Source: Myoxocephalus aenaeus (Eukaryota > Chordata > Actinopteri > Perciformes > Cottidae). From it: 64,000 nucleotides of DNA. Positions within the stretch are counted from its first letter, which is position 1; each line of letters opens with the position of its first letter. This document shows positions 1 to 10,428 of this stretch, one piece after another. The position numbers and the translations under genes are program-made. The notes beneath the pieces were generated by a model. It was given only the letters and a program-made list of their open reading frames with translations. It was not told the origin of the DNA and made no database searches. The stretch spans positions 943,501 to 1,007,500 of the forward strand of contig JBAMJR010000099.1 in the NCBI GenBank assembly GCA_038501785.1, written 5' to 3'.

Positions 1-417
1 TAAAACATTCATATCTTCGCGATAATACATCGCAGAAATATGGTTTGACGTCTAGCTGAAAGGAGACTTCCTGCTTCTGATGCCTTTCCCCTGCAACATT
101 TGCATGTTCAGACAAGAGTTAGGGGCATCGGCGTGTCATATGACACGGTGCCAAAAAAGTACTCGTCACACAAAATCCTTCACCTTGATTTGTTGAATCA
201 TGTGTCTGTCGACATTTGGTGAAATAAACGAACCAATCAAAACTCACAAAGAACCAGCATGTAACTACACACCTGAGCTTTGTAAACACGCTGGCGTTTT
301 CAGTCAAAGAAGAGAGATTATGGCAAAGGACGCACTTTACTACAGAGGAAGCTGTGGCGGCGATTTTGGCGACGAGGACGACCCTGAAGGCTTCGACGCC
401 TGCAACGAAGAGGAATA
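1..417 (+). pseudogene. piggyBac 5' end and left part of first exon, split by insertion
   Basis: This is the 5' region and the start of the first coding exon of a piggyBac-family transposase. Bases 20-170 closely match the reverse complement of the 5' region of the deleted piggyBac at 10429-12421 (shared stretch GATAATACATCGCA near 21, then ACGTCT and CTTCCTGC blocks), so both belong to one family. The ATG is at 320. The family motif FTTEEA is readable only after a frameshift, and a compensating shift returns to the ATG frame for DEDDPEGFDACNEEEY. The exon stops abruptly at GAATA (417), where the CCCAGG terminus of a large element begins; it resumes at 26307. The element's own terminus lies left of the window. 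It is non-functional because of the frameshifts and the 25.9-kb insertion. Confidence 0.7.
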
Positions 418-436
418 CCCAGGCGAAACAAATATA
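418..436 (+). repeat. Left terminal inverted repeat of the composite CMC element
   Basis: The sequence begins CCCAGGCGAAACAAATATA. It pairs with the right end at 26288-26306 and even better with the end of BEN copy A near 16990-17007 (TTTCCGCCTGGG). It is preceded by TA at 416-417. Confidence 0.6.
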
Positions 437-751
437 TACTTTTGTATATTCAAAATATACTTACATTTTCAATAGTATATTTCAAATATACTGTCAAAGA
501 AGTGTACTTTCTGCAAATATTTAGAAAATATATTAAAAAAGTTAAACTTTTAACACACTAAAATAATTAGTATACTTTCAATAAATATACCACATTTTTT
601 ATATTTTAAGTAATATTTGAGTGCAACTAGTAAGTAAACATATTCATGCTATTATTTCCATATATTGATTGTATTATTCTTTTGGAATGTGTTACTGTGA
701 AAATGCGCCGAAAGCATATTTTTTTAATATATATTTTGATATCTTGCTGTT
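437..751. repeat. AT-rich subterminal region with TATACTT/AAGTATA motifs
   Basis: About 300 bases of very AT-rich DNA carry repeated TATACTT, TATATTC and AGTATAC-type words. It resembles, in inverted sense, the subterminal regions 16470-16990 and 25780-26306. No open reading frame is credible here. It is best read as the subterminal part of the CMC element, interrupted on the right by the Harbinger element starting near 752. Confidence 0.45.
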
Positions 752-1182
752 TTAGGGGCCGATCACACCAGATGCGGGGGAAACAGCCTGGTGCGCCTGT
801 GGACCGGGCCTGCGTGCGCAACCGGGCGATAAAACTTAATTTACAAAATGGATTCAAGCAGACGTCGCGCTCTTGCCCTTGCTGTGTTGTGGGATGAGGA
901 GGAAAAAGCCCCCAAAAAGCGGAGGTTTTGGGTTCACGATATATATAAAAAAAAGGAAAGAGTACGGCAAATACCACCATCTATTCCGCGAATTGTGTCT
1001 CGATGGCGAGAGCTTTCACTTGTACTTTCGGCTGAGCAGGAGTCAGTCCGAGCATCTTCTGAGCATGGTGGGGCCAAGCATTGCGAGGAAGGAGACCAAC
1101 TGGCTGGAGACAATCAGCCCAATCAGAAAGGTATTTGTCTCAGGTGAGTTTCTTCCAATAAATAAAAATATATATTATATAT

Positions 1183-1268
1183 ATTAGATTAGATTAGATT
1201 CAACTTGAATATCATTGCATAGAGTACAAGTACTGAGAAAACGAAATGCAGTTAGCATCTAACCAGCA
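1183..1268 (-). repeat. L2-type LINE 3' tail
   Basis: In reverse orientation this is the tail often seen at the end of fish L2/CR1-type LINEs: an ATTAGATTAGATT run followed by a block with a CATTGCATAGAGTACAAG core and AACGAAATGCAGTTAGC. It sits inside the Harbinger transposase intron. Assigned from memory of the family; no full LINE is present. Confidence 0.5.
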
Positions 1269-1325
1269 TAGTATTTACATATGTATCGTGGTAATATAAA
1301 TAAATAAATACGATATATACAGATG

Positions 1326-1327
<2 letters not shown>

Positions 1328-1378
<51 letters not shown>
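1328..1378. repeat. (TA)n microsatellite
   Basis: About 25 uninterrupted TA units within the Harbinger transposase intron. Confidence 0.95.
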
Positions 1379-1381
<3 letters not shown>

Positions 1382-2556
1382 TGAAATAATATATATGCAC
1401 TATGAACAGTATTGATAGTATAACTGTTTGGACCACTGCACTATCAACATCAAAGGAAACACTAAGCTACAAAAATGTATGCATTCAGTAGGTATAACTG
1501 AGCATTGTTTTGTGAATTGCAGATATCTTGCCTCTGGAGACTCCTTCAGAAGCCGGGGATTCAGTTACCGCATAGGCTTTTCTACGGTGGTTGGTAGTGT
1601 ACTGGTGTGGTCACAGCATCTGGGACTGTCTGGTCACTGAGTATATGCCAGTACCGACAACCAGAGATTGGAAGGAGATCGTTGAAGGTTTCCATCAACT
1701 CTGGGACTTCCCAAATTGCCTCAGCGCAATTGATGGGAAGCATGTACAGATTCAAGCCCCAGCCAACACATTATCCCTATTTTATAACTACAAGGTTCAC
1801 TTCTCTGTTGTGCTCTTGGCTGTAGTAGATGCACACTACTGCTTCCGCATCATTGATGTCTGGGCATACGGTAAGAGCAGCGATGGCGGGACCCTGGCTG
1901 CGTCTGCCTTTGGGAAGGCCTTATATTCCCAGACCCTTCCACTCCCCCCAGATGTCCCTCTCAGTGGTGCTGAGGATCAGAGCCCGGTGCCCCACGTGTT
2001 TGTGTCAGACGAGGCGTTTCCTCTGTGGAGGGATCTCATGAGGCCCTACCCGGGACAGAGCAACAGTAGAGAGAGGAGGGTTTTCAACTACCGGCTGTCC
2101 CAGGCCAGGAGAATGGTTGAATGCACCTTCGGGCATTCTTGCCACACAGTGGTGACTGTATCGGAGAGTTTTGGGGGTGTCTCCACAGGTGGCAGAAAGG
2201 GTAATCAAAGCCACCTGCATTCTACACAACTTCCTGCACTGGGAGACGGAGGACCATGACCTTCCCACCCTCTCCGCTGTGGAGCAGAGAGCTGTCCAGC
2301 ACATGGAACGGGTTGGTAGCAACAATGCGTCAAGAGAAGCCCAGGGTGTGAGGGAGAACTTTACCTCTCCTGCTGGTGCCGTCCATTGGCAAGACGGCAT
2401 CATTTGAATATTGCTATTGAAAATTAAAAAAGTACACAATCTAAATGCATCTTTGAAATACTTTTTCATTTCATTAACCTGATATACTTTCATTTAAATT
2501 CATTACATTCACAAAACATACTTTCATTTACATTTAATTTCATTCACATATTTAGC

Positions 2557-3326
2557 GAGGTCCAAATTCTGCTTCATGGAGCAGTCTCTGGAAGCCCACG
2601 CAGACTTCGGACCTTGTAACATTATCGAGCCTCTGGAATGCGGGTAAAAAAGGCTAAGGAGAAAGTGCTCGTCCTCATTGATGGGCTTGTTTAATGCACC
2701 AACTCTCCACCTGTTAAGTCTCTTTACTATGGTGTCAGTTACCTGGGGTAATTGTGTCAGCTCAAGGTCAAAGTCCATCGGTATTAGATCAAGAGTTATT
2801 TGTTAAAAAGACAAGACAGTTTGTTTAATAAATAAAACAAAAATGCAGGTAATGTGTGTGAATTGATTAATGAAGAAGTCCAACAAATCTCTACTTCTGT
2901 ATCATCCTCCATGTTTGTAGTGGTGGCCCTCTCTTGTACATGGGGTTCCATGAATGCCATGATCCCCATGTACTTCCATCTAGCTTTCCTTCCTCCCTCC
3001 GCACCACTTTTTCTGGAGCTCTCCTCTCCCTAATATATTTGTCCCTGAACTATTTCCACTTTTTTTTTGCACTCACACACGTTCACTCACTTAATTTCCC
3101 TCAAAGTATCCATCTATCTAATCTCCTGAACTCACCTTTCCCGCAGCACTGTCCCACAGCTAACTAGCCAGCTAGCCTATTATACTCACCAGAGATTCAC
3201 CTGACTGCTCACACAGGTCCATGCATGCGTCCACCGTATGGTATTAGAGTAGTGTTTCGATCTAGAATTGTAAAGCTCTTCGTAATTAAATACCGCTAAT
3301 ATTAGTGCCTCGTCGGAGGTTGCCAT
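2557..3326 (-). pseudogene. Harbinger-partner MADF/BESS-like DNA-binding protein, decayed
   Basis: The second gene of the Harbinger element, a Myb/SANT-like MADF protein thought to help bring the transposase to DNA. Exon 1 (3326-3201) starts MATSDEALILAVFNYEELYN and has the MADF pattern of a hydrophobic helix, LYN, then a charged stretch and a Trp (THAW). Good donors follow at GTGAAT (3200) or GTGAGT (3190). A middle segment at about 3035-2850 reads ARWKYMGIMAFMEPHVQER, the typical end of the MADF domain in fish. The last segment (2778-2557) has NEDEHFLLSL, then after a 1-base shift near 2645, PAFQRLDNVTRS and LLHEAEFGPR followed by TAA. This C-terminal FLL...LLHEAEFG pattern is the BESS-like tail. 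It points toward the transposase gene with 150 bases between the two stops. Confidence 0.72.
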
Positions 3327-3357
3327 TTTCTTTTGAATTTCCCGCTGTTCATACCCC

Positions 3358-4548
3358 ATGAAAACAGGAAGTGGTAAAGTAATAAAGCCCGCCTCTTGCT
3401 TGATCCGATTGGCTGCCTCGTCTCCAGTCGGCGGACCGGCCGACACGGTCTCCTCGTCTCCAGTCGGCGGACCGGCCGACACCGTCTCCTCGTCTCCAGT
3501 CGGCGGACCGGCCGACACAGTCTCCTCGTCTCCAGTCGGCGGACCGGCCGACACCGTCTCCTCGTCTCCAGTCGGCGGACCGGCGCTGCCAGCCCCGGTC
3601 CCGGCTCTCGCCGCGACTGTGCCGCTGCCAGCCCCGGTCCCGGCTCTCGCCGCGACTGTGCCGCTGCCAGCCCCGGTCCCGGCTCTCGCCGCGACTGTGC
3701 CGCTGCCAGCCCCGGTCCCGGCTCCCGCACTACTTCTGCCCCGTGTCCTGCCGGCTCCCCGGCCAATTCCGGCCCCCCGTGTCCTGCCGGCTCCCCGGCC
3801 TGTTCCCGGCACCCCTGAGACTAGTTTCCCCGAGGCTAGTGTCCCCGCTGCCTTCTCGCGGCCGTCCAGTGTCCCTGCTGCCTCCTCGCGGCCGTCCAGT
3901 GTCCCCGCTGCCTCCTCGCGGCCGTCCAGTGTCCCCGCTGCCTCCTCGCGGCCGCCCCGAGTCCCGGTTGCCGCCGCCCTGCGGCCGCCCCGAGTCCCGG
4001 TTGCCGCCGCCCTGCGGCCGCCCCGAGTCCCGGTTGCCGCCGCCCTGCGGCCGCCCCGAGTCCCGGTTGCCGCCGCCCTGCGGCCGTCCCTGTCCCCTCT
4101 AGTGTCCCGGTTCCCTCTAGTGTCGTCCCCTCTAGTGTCCCGGTTCCCTCTAGTGTTGTCCCCTCTAGTGTCCCGGTTCCCTCTAGTGTTCCCTCTAGTG
4201 TCCCGGTTCCCTCTAGTGTCCCGGTTCCCTCTAGTGTCCCCCTCTGATGGCCGTCCTCTCATGCCCCCGGACTGCCTGTGCCCGCCTGGTCGCCGCCCTC
4301 CGGCCATGCCCCTGGACTGCCTGTGCCCGCCTGGTGGCCGTCCTCCGGCACGCCCCCCAGACTATTTCCGCCCGCCTGGTGTCCGTCCTCCGGCACGCCC
4401 CCCGGACTGTTTCCGCCCGCCTGGTGGCCGGCCTTTGGTCATGCACCCTGACGTTTTTTTTGTCGCGCTCCTGGTCCCTCCACCGACTCCCCTCCACCCA
4501 CCCTGGGGGAGTCATTTGTTTTTGGGTCGTCTGGGATCCGCCCCTTGA
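3358..4548 (+). repeat. 396-codon ORF made almost wholly of tandem-repeat blocks (gypsy 3' region)
   Basis: One open frame runs through several consecutive tandem arrays, each with a unit length that keeps the frame. These are about five copies of SSPVGGPADTV, three of a PAPVPALAATVPL unit, about four of SSVPAASSRP, four of PPRVPVAAALR, several of SPLVSRFPLV, and four of a CPPGGRPPARPPDYFR-like unit. The reverse strand is also open for long stretches (3186-4307), as expected for GC-rich triplet-phased repeats. It lies directly upstream of a gypsy LTR at 4560. From memory, fish gypsy elements often carry such proline-rich repeats between pol and the 3' LTR. Whether it is translated is unknown, and no enzyme domain is visible. 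The part before about 3417 is Harbinger-derived. Confidence 0.6.
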
Positions 4549-4559
4549 GACGGGGGTAC

Positions 4560-4982
4560 TGTTAGGATGTTGGTGTTGGGTGTCCCGTCTTGGTGTTGTA
4601 TGTCCTGTCTTATTGTGAAGTCCGTGTTTTGTGTGTTCCTGCACTTCCTGTTCCCGTGATTGTCTGTGATTGTCTGTCGGCCCCGTTCCCTGATTGTGTA
4701 TTCCTTTCACCTGTGTTGCCCTCAGTGTTTTCCACCTGTTCCTCGTTACCCTCCTCTTGTATTTAAACCCTGTCTGTCTCCTGTCCCCTTGTCGGATCGT
4801 ACAGTTTTTTCCCCGGTCTGTTACCCCTGTCGTGAGTAGTCTTGTCCCGGTCTGTTGGAGTCCTGTTTTGTTCTTGTAGCCTTTTGTAGTTTTGAAGCCT
4901 GTCTTTAGTTTTGTTTATAGAAATAAATTTACTTTCAACCGTTGCAGTTGCGTTTGGGTCCTCTCCTTCCCCGCACCTGACA
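4560..4982 (+). mobile_element. Ty3/gypsy-type LTR (3' LTR of a truncated element)
   Basis: A 423-bp LTR starting TGTTAGGATG and ending CACCTGACA, in TG...CA form. A purine tract GAGACGGGGG (4547-4556) stands directly before it, as a polypurine tract should. A TATA-like GTATTTAAA occurs near 4759 and an AATAAA signal near 4922. Only the repeat-rich 3' region remains upstream; no pol or 5' LTR of this copy is in the window, so the element is 5'-truncated and no target duplication can be tested. Confidence 0.72.
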
Positions 4983-5588
4983 TTGCCATTGTTGTCCCTG
5001 CTTTTGTTGAGAGACCTCGCCACTGTTGAGTTCTTAGAAACTCTCGGGTGGTCATGAGGAGTAAGGGGTCCAGGAGTCGATGAGTTATGATGATTAAAAA
5101 GTATTTAATCAAAGAATGATCACAAAAACAGCTTATGCATGTCGATCGGGTCACTCCTTCCTCCGCGCACTCTCCTGACTCGCACGTCCGTTTCGCTCGC
5201 GTTCCCGGAGAGAGACCGCCTCCTCTACCGCGCGTAGGTTAGGCCATACTATCACACATGGAGCTTAAAGCCCTTCCTACTGGTTAAAAGTCATATTTTC
5301 ACACCTTTTCCAACAAACTCCATGTTCACTGGCCTGCAGCTTCCGGGGCGGAGCTACTCTTCTTCTTCTACAGCCCGGGTTGTCTGCTGCTTCATAAAGT
5401 CAATGTTCAGCTCCGCCACCTCAAGCGAACAAGAGAACTACACTTCCGTCTCAAAACAGTCCACCGGCATCCACATGCACTGTGCAAACGCTGTTTTAAA
5501 ATCCATTCACACATTAATCATTAATAAAACAGTGACCTTCATATGCATACAATTACACATTCTTCATAATAATATCCCTTATTAATTA
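4983..5588. other. Unclassified repeat-like sequence between the gypsy LTR and the CMC transposase
   Basis: No coding domain is visible. A long T/A-rich segment near 5090-5110 and a GC-rich part near 5160-5240 look like LTR-type DNA read in reverse, but no TG...CA borders can be fixed. The last 150 bases are AT-rich and probably hold the 3' UTR of the minus-strand transposase. The CCCAGG terminus expected to the left of that transposase is not found here. Confidence 0.3.
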
Positions 5589-7384
5589 TCATATTCCATG
5601 CATTTGTAATGTACAATAAACCTCACACTGTACAAGTCCAATTGTGACAAACCAAGTTCTAAAAACCCTACACCACCTAAGAAACCTCTTTACTATTTGA
5701 GTTGGCACATTTGTTGTTCCATTGAAAAACGTAAGCAAAGTCCCATTAAATGATTCAAATGGAAATGTGGATGTTGCCCACAAGGGTCCCCAGCTGCGCA
5801 CACTTGCTGCCAAGTGCATTAACAAATGAACATTGAAAGTAGCATTAGCAGCACCATAGAGTTTCTCAAAGTTAAACACAAACTTACGCAGAGCTTGTTC
5901 AGCCACATCTACATGGTTCACTTTGATGGCATCCTGAAGAAGGGTTTGCATTGCAAAAACTAATAAAAACAAATGATTCCAGTACTTCTTTGTCAAAATA
6001 CCATTCAAAACAGGCAAAGCATAGTACAACAAAAATTACCTATACTCTGATGCTTTCCAGAATGTTCTGTCTTTCACTGATCTTGGTACCCTTGTGACCT
6101 CCACAGGGGGCTTAATGGCCAGGAATTCCTGGTCTATGTCCCTGACTTTCAAGCCCAGGTACCACTCTTCTTTATGGTGCTTGCTGTCGAGCCACAAAGA
6201 TGTGATCTGTTTGGTGACACCTAGGCAGACACTGTGCTGGTACTCCGGAACAAATCCTGTGATCATGTTGAAACTCTCAAGTTCCATCAAAGGGGATGGG
6301 CCTTTTACACCCATTACTGGAGTATCAGGTGTTGCCAGCATAGCATGCTGAAAATGATTTGCCTCTGTCCTTAAGGGTGGTTCTGGAGTTTCCCAGACGT
6401 ATGGGCCACTGCCAGTGTGAAGGCAGAAGTCACACCCATATTTGCCATTGAACTGTTTTGTGTTTCTCAGGAGGGGGCGGGCAATTGAATCTGAAAAGCA
6501 GAGGAGTGAATGAACTTTGCTTGAATGTTCTATGTTTTCAGAATCCCTCCATTTAATTCCAATATGTTGCAGTTCTTTGAGCTGTGACACAAAAGCAGTC
6601 AAAAAAGTTATCATATTTGGCTTACTGTTACCAAACCATAAACATGGTATATATACATATATTGCCTAGCTCTATAATTTGACACTGAATTGGCCATAAC
6701 TGAATGTTAGAACTGTTGAAAACTGGAATTCCATCACAATTCCACATAATTGTTATGTCATCAGCGCCTACTTGTCCACTCAGCTTGAGTTTTTGATATT
6801 CTGCCCCACCCTGAATATCTGAAACAATTCCTGGAATCAAATCCCTTTTATTTAAATGTATGTCAGATTTTTTTTAAACATCGACTATTTGGGTTGATAG
6901 GCTAAGAACAAGAAAGTAAGACCCAACCCTTAGGTTTTTCTCAATGTCAAATTCTGCTTTACAAGAAGAACAGATTTTTGGAGCTGTCTCACTTGGTCCC
7001 ATGTAGCTTTCACAGGCAATGCAATAAAAATACGGCACATACTGGCCAAATTGTCCATAGGCTTTGCGAAAAAGATAAGAGGTTGCTGGCACGATGCCAG
7101 GGAAATGTTCATTGAACATTGAGAGAAGGTCCTGGAGAGCTACTCCCGTCAAATTGTGCCTCAGTACATATGACATAAGTAAGAGCAAACTCTGTCCTTT
7201 GCTGACGGGGGCACCAGGGTATACAGGGTCGTCATCGTGGCCTTTCTGTAATATAAAACAAAACTGATTACATTCACACAGAAAAAAACACAAAATGAAA
7301 CAAGCAACAACACCAGGGTGCATAGATAATGTGTAATTCAATTGTTATACCTTTGATTGTTTTGAATTTGTATTTCCATCTTGG

Positions 7385-7660
7385 CTCCTCTCCTGTCCAC
7401 TTCCATCATCTCCCTCTGGTCCACTTCCATCATCTCCCTCTGGTCCACGTCCATCATCTTCCTCTGGTCCACGTCCATCATCTTCTTCTTGTCCACTTTC
7501 ATCATCTTCCTCTGGTCCACGTCCATCATCTTCTTCTTGTCCACTTCCATCATCTTGCTCTCCTTTCTCTTGTCTACTTCCACCATCTTCCTCTGGTCCA
7601 CGTCCATCATCTTGCTCTGGTCCACGTCCATCATCTTCCACTTGTCCACGTCCCTCATCT
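7385..7660 (-). repeat. Coding minisatellite, acidic 15-bp repeats in transposase exon 3
   Basis: About seventeen to eighteen units of roughly 15 bases encode variants of EEDDGRGP/EGDDGSGQ on the minus strand. Unit length is a multiple of three, so copy-number changes keep the frame. It would give the transposase a long negatively charged, probably disordered segment. Confidence 0.85.
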
Positions 7661-9059
7661 TCCTCTCTGTTGTCTGGTCCATTTTCCTCATCTTCACTTT
7701 GAGGATCTCTCTTCTCAGAACTTCTCCCTTTTTCTGATGTCACAACTTGTGTCCATTCCTCCATATCTCCTTGTTAATTTTCATCACATTCTTGCTGGCT
7801 CCTGTCCACTTCTTGGTAAGCTTTAGTATTATCATCTGAAAGATGAATCTAAGACAAATGTGCAGCAATTAGTGCAGTATACGACTAACAAAATAACTGC
7901 AGAACAAAACAGCAGTATTACGGTACAGGTCAAATGTAATGTCAAAGGTTACCCACCCAATTACGCTATAATTGTAAGGCTACCATTGCAGGCTATGTAC
8001 CACATCGTCTACTCAGGCAAACATTCAGAATGATAGATAATTGTATTTATTCCTGATCTTACCTTTTGTAAAACGTTTCTTCTGTGAACAGATGTTCTAG
8101 GAACTGAAGATCCACAGAGAAATCTCTTGTAGAAATGTTTTTCCTGTTTCTGGGGATAAAGTACAAAGACAAATTATTTCAAAATTGTAAAACAGCTATT
8201 GCTTTATCCATTAGCGAAGCACTAGTAATTATGTTTGATGATAACCTTAATTTACAGTGCGCATGAGCATATGTTTTAGGAATCCCAGGCAAATTGTCTT
8301 TTGTCTTACAAAGATGTTATTTTTTTCTTTTACACAAAAGTTATGTACTACGATATAATCATATGAAGAATGATTGAGAGTGAACATTATCTTTAAGAAA
8401 GTTATGTTCATAATCAGATAGGCCTAATCATATATATGGCATCCTATAGTATCCCAAACAGTCAAGAAAATCAAAGATGTAGCAGTTCTCAGAAAAGTCT
8501 GAAAGTATAAAGATAAAAACAAATTCCCTTTTTGAAATGACTTTCAAGAGTATAAGTAGTCTTTGTGCATCGTTATTACATGAAGTTTATAGTTATAACA
8601 AGAGATTTTGATTTAAAATGTGATAACAGGAACATTTTGTAAATACACTATTTATCTTGAAAACGTTTGAACCCTTTAAAATCTGTAATTGACAGGCCGC
8701 CTGGTCCTTTTTGTCTTTTTTTAATCAATAAATGTCACAAAATCTCCTTTTCGCTAAATTATTTTGCCCTTTTTTTCTCAAAATCTGGCAAGTATTTGTT
8801 ATGATTATATGTTTAACAAAAAAACATTATTTGAATTCAGGTTTTGATTCCTACTCCTTTCTGTATTTTTAAGCGAGACATAGGGTGCACATATCCATAA
8901 CACCAAAAAGGAGGACACTATGCAGTATTCTGTGAATAATTGCATAGGAGCGGTGCAGTTTGATTTTATTAAGTGTGAAGAGAGGCGATGTGAGCCCTTT
9001 TTACTGAAATTGATCTCCTTGGACTCTTGCACATGCATGATTAATTTTAAATCTGGACT

Positions 9060-9426
9060 GCGGAGTCTCCTGTGAGACTCAGCGAGCAGCAAGCACCCGC
9101 TGCTTCCTCAGGACCGCACCCCTTTGTGTGAACGCTTTTTCGCGGCGGAAAGGACGAGTGTCTGAATGAAAACGGCAGGACGGCGGTGCCGATTTTTTTG
9201 CAACGATATTTCGCCTCATTTGCCCCCCCGGCAAACAATCGCGTCTGTGTGTGACCACGGGCCGCGACAAGGCCTTGATCAGGTTCAAATTACACTCGTA
9301 CTGCACCTTTAACACTAGCTCAAAACCACCAAAGAGCTTGCAGTTTAAATGGCTACATGTGCATTGACTTTACATGTAATCTACTCGCGCGAATAATTCG
9401 CTACTCTTTTGGTGTGAACGCAGCAT
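9060..9426. mobile_element. Degenerate Harbinger-type MITE remnant in transposase intron 1
   Basis: The right edge reads TTTTGGTGTGAACGCAGCA followed by TAA, close to the CCGGTGTGAACACGGCA-TAA terminus of the MITEs at 44127 and 55304. Internally it shares a GACTTTACATGTAATCT block with them. The left terminus cannot be identified. It explains most of the otherwise gene-free intron between exons 2 and 1 (8150-9516). Confidence 0.4.
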
Positions 9427-9615
9427 AATGCAGAACAAAACGTGCTTTCACGTCCATCTCCAAGACACCCAAAAGTCTCCAATAACACCAGAAAAAGTCA
9501 CACAAATTGTCTTTACCTGTTTCTGTTGAAGTCGTCTGTATTTTGTTGTTCTTGGCGTCATCAGTTGAGTCTCGTCAGAATTCAAATGTCTCTTATATTT
9601 TCGCTGTGAAGCCAT

Positions 9616-9822
9616 GATGAATTCGATTGAAAAACACTGCCTAATAAAACAGTAAGTTCAGTAGTATCGCTTGAATAGGTCAGTGCCAAGCCATTGACCA
9701 ATCAAGTGCAGCATTTGTGTTGAACCAATCAGAGCGACCGACGTCACTCGTTCGTTCGTTCATCCCACCTTACCAACGCTGCAGCGCAGGTCTTCACCGC
9801 AGGTCTTCACCGCAGGTCTTCA
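9616..9822. promoter_or_regulatory. Shared divergent promoter of the transposase and BEN genes
   Basis: Only 207 bases separate the two start codons (9615 on minus, 9823 on plus). The interval has two CCAAT boxes (9698-9702 and 9725-9729), a CRE-like CGACGTCAC at 9739-9747, a CGTT run near 9749-9761, and three tandem copies of a 13-base CGCAGGTCTTCAC unit (9785-9821) directly before the BEN ATG. No clear TATA box is present on either side. The layout implies co-regulation of both proteins; activity is inferred, not shown. Confidence 0.55.
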
Positions 9823-10224
9823 ATGCAGGAGGACATCATGACTTTTCAATTCGCATTATTTTACTTGCCTAACAAAACAGTAATAGTAGAAAGTACTGCT
9901 ATTATGCTGGAAAAAGCCGACAAATTATATCAACCGACATCGAAGCCTGACCTCGAGGATGACAAAAAGTGGATTGAAATCCAATGTCCGACGAGAAAGC
10001 AACCGGAGAAGACAATGGCCGCCATAGTCCTGCTGTTTGGTGGTGAGTTAGGAGTTCACATTTTTCTTTTTCAACTGTCTAACTTCTTAATTGTCTTGTT
10101 TTGTCTGAAGAACGACAATGCTTAAAGTAAGACTGTTCTTGTTTTTTTTTTATCAGATTCGTACGAAGAACTTTCCAAGAAGAAAGGGTTGTTCATTCTT
10201 GGCAAGGATATTTGGGCAGATGTG

Positions 10225-10367
10225 CTATTTTACAAATATTACTGGCTATATTCCTTATTTAAAAAACACAAATATTGACAATTTGTATGTTTTATTGTTA
10301 TTATTATATATTTTTTTTTTATTGTGACCCAACCCCCATGGCTCTCTATTGGCCGGCCGCCACTGGT
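10225..10367. repeat. Short repeat ending in a hAT-like terminus
   Basis: Bases from about 10235 (ATTACTGGCTATATTCC through AATTTGTAT) match, in reverse, the segment at 58140-58200 with roughly 80 percent identity by eye. The stretch ends GGCCGGCCGCCACTG at about 10367, and CCGCCACTG is also the right end of the hAT element at 15235. It is probably the 3' part of a related hAT-type repeat inserted in the BEN gene. The left end is not identified. Confidence 0.4.
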
Positions 10368-10428
10368 AACTATAAAGTATTGTAAAAATACTCCAATATC
10401 AAAGTTCTGCATGAAAACTCCCTATTAA

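Larger units (their letters stand above)
848..2407 (+). pseudogene. Harbinger (HARBI1-like) DDE transposase, decayed
   Basis: PIF/Harbinger nuclease of the DDE_Tnp_4 type, which would cut and join the element's ends in the nucleus. Exon 1 begins MDSSRRRALALAVLWDEEE at 848 and reaches the family motif RRFWVHDI, then shifts frame in an A-run near 945-955. The next frame carries YHHLFRELCLDGESF and LSRSQSEHLLSMVGP up to about 1143. An intron with a GTGAGT donor near 1144 and an acceptor near 1522 separates RYLASGDSFRSRGFSYRIG. Another frameshift near 1590-1610 leads to the catalytic core with NCLSAIDGKHVQI (first Asp), VSDEAFPL (second Asp) and NYRLSQARRMVE. A further 1-base shift near 2136 and a TGA codon precede VIKATCILHNFLH. 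At least three frameshifts and one stop make it inactive. Splice phases across the intron do not join cleanly, so those borders are approximate. Confidence 0.85.
752..3400. mobile_element. PIF/Harbinger element, right end not found
   Basis: The left end GGGGCCGATCACACC follows TTA at about 750, which fits the 3-bp TWA target preference of Harbinger elements. Inside, a plus-strand transposase (848-2407) and a minus-strand MADF/BESS-type protein (3326-2557) converge. This is the two-gene layout known for PIF/Harbinger transposons. No matching inverted repeat is visible on the right. After about 3417 the sequence changes to GC-rich tandem repeats assigned to a gypsy element, so the right terminus is probably deleted. 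Confidence 0.7.
5589..9615 (-). pseudogene. CMC/EnSpm-like transposase with acidic repeat domain, five exons, few stops
   Basis: Transposase of a large animal family that I associate with EnSpm/CACTA elements. Exon 1 (9615-9517) starts MASQRKYKRHLNSDETQ and joins in phase to exon 2 (8149-8063). Exon 3 (about 7836-7351) encodes an acidic DDGRGPEE-type repeat and contains one TAA near 7785; its phase from exon 2 is off by one. Exon 4 (7245 to about 6668) has PVYPGAPVSKGQS, RHNLTGVALQDLL, CxxC pairs and NCDGIPVFNSSNIQLWP, with one TAA near 6875. Exon 5 (about 6626-5589) has FNGKYGCDFCLH, MGVKGPSPLMEL, FVPEYQHSVCLGVT, PRSVKDRTFWKASEYR, one TAA at 6038-6036, then NVHLLMHLAASVRSWGPLW and STFPFESFNG. 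Only about three in-frame stops were seen, so decay is recent. It is divergently paired with the BEN gene at 9823. Family name is tentative. Confidence 0.78.

Noticed and set aside
3186..4307. 373-codon minus-strand open frame over the GC-rich repeats
   Set aside because: It is the complement of in-phase tandem repeats; only its last 42 codons (MADF exon 1) are real coding sequence, from a different element.
7329..7826. Plus-strand His/Leu-rich open frame (VHHLPLVH repeats)
   Set aside because: Shadow of the acidic minisatellite in the minus-strand transposase exon 3.
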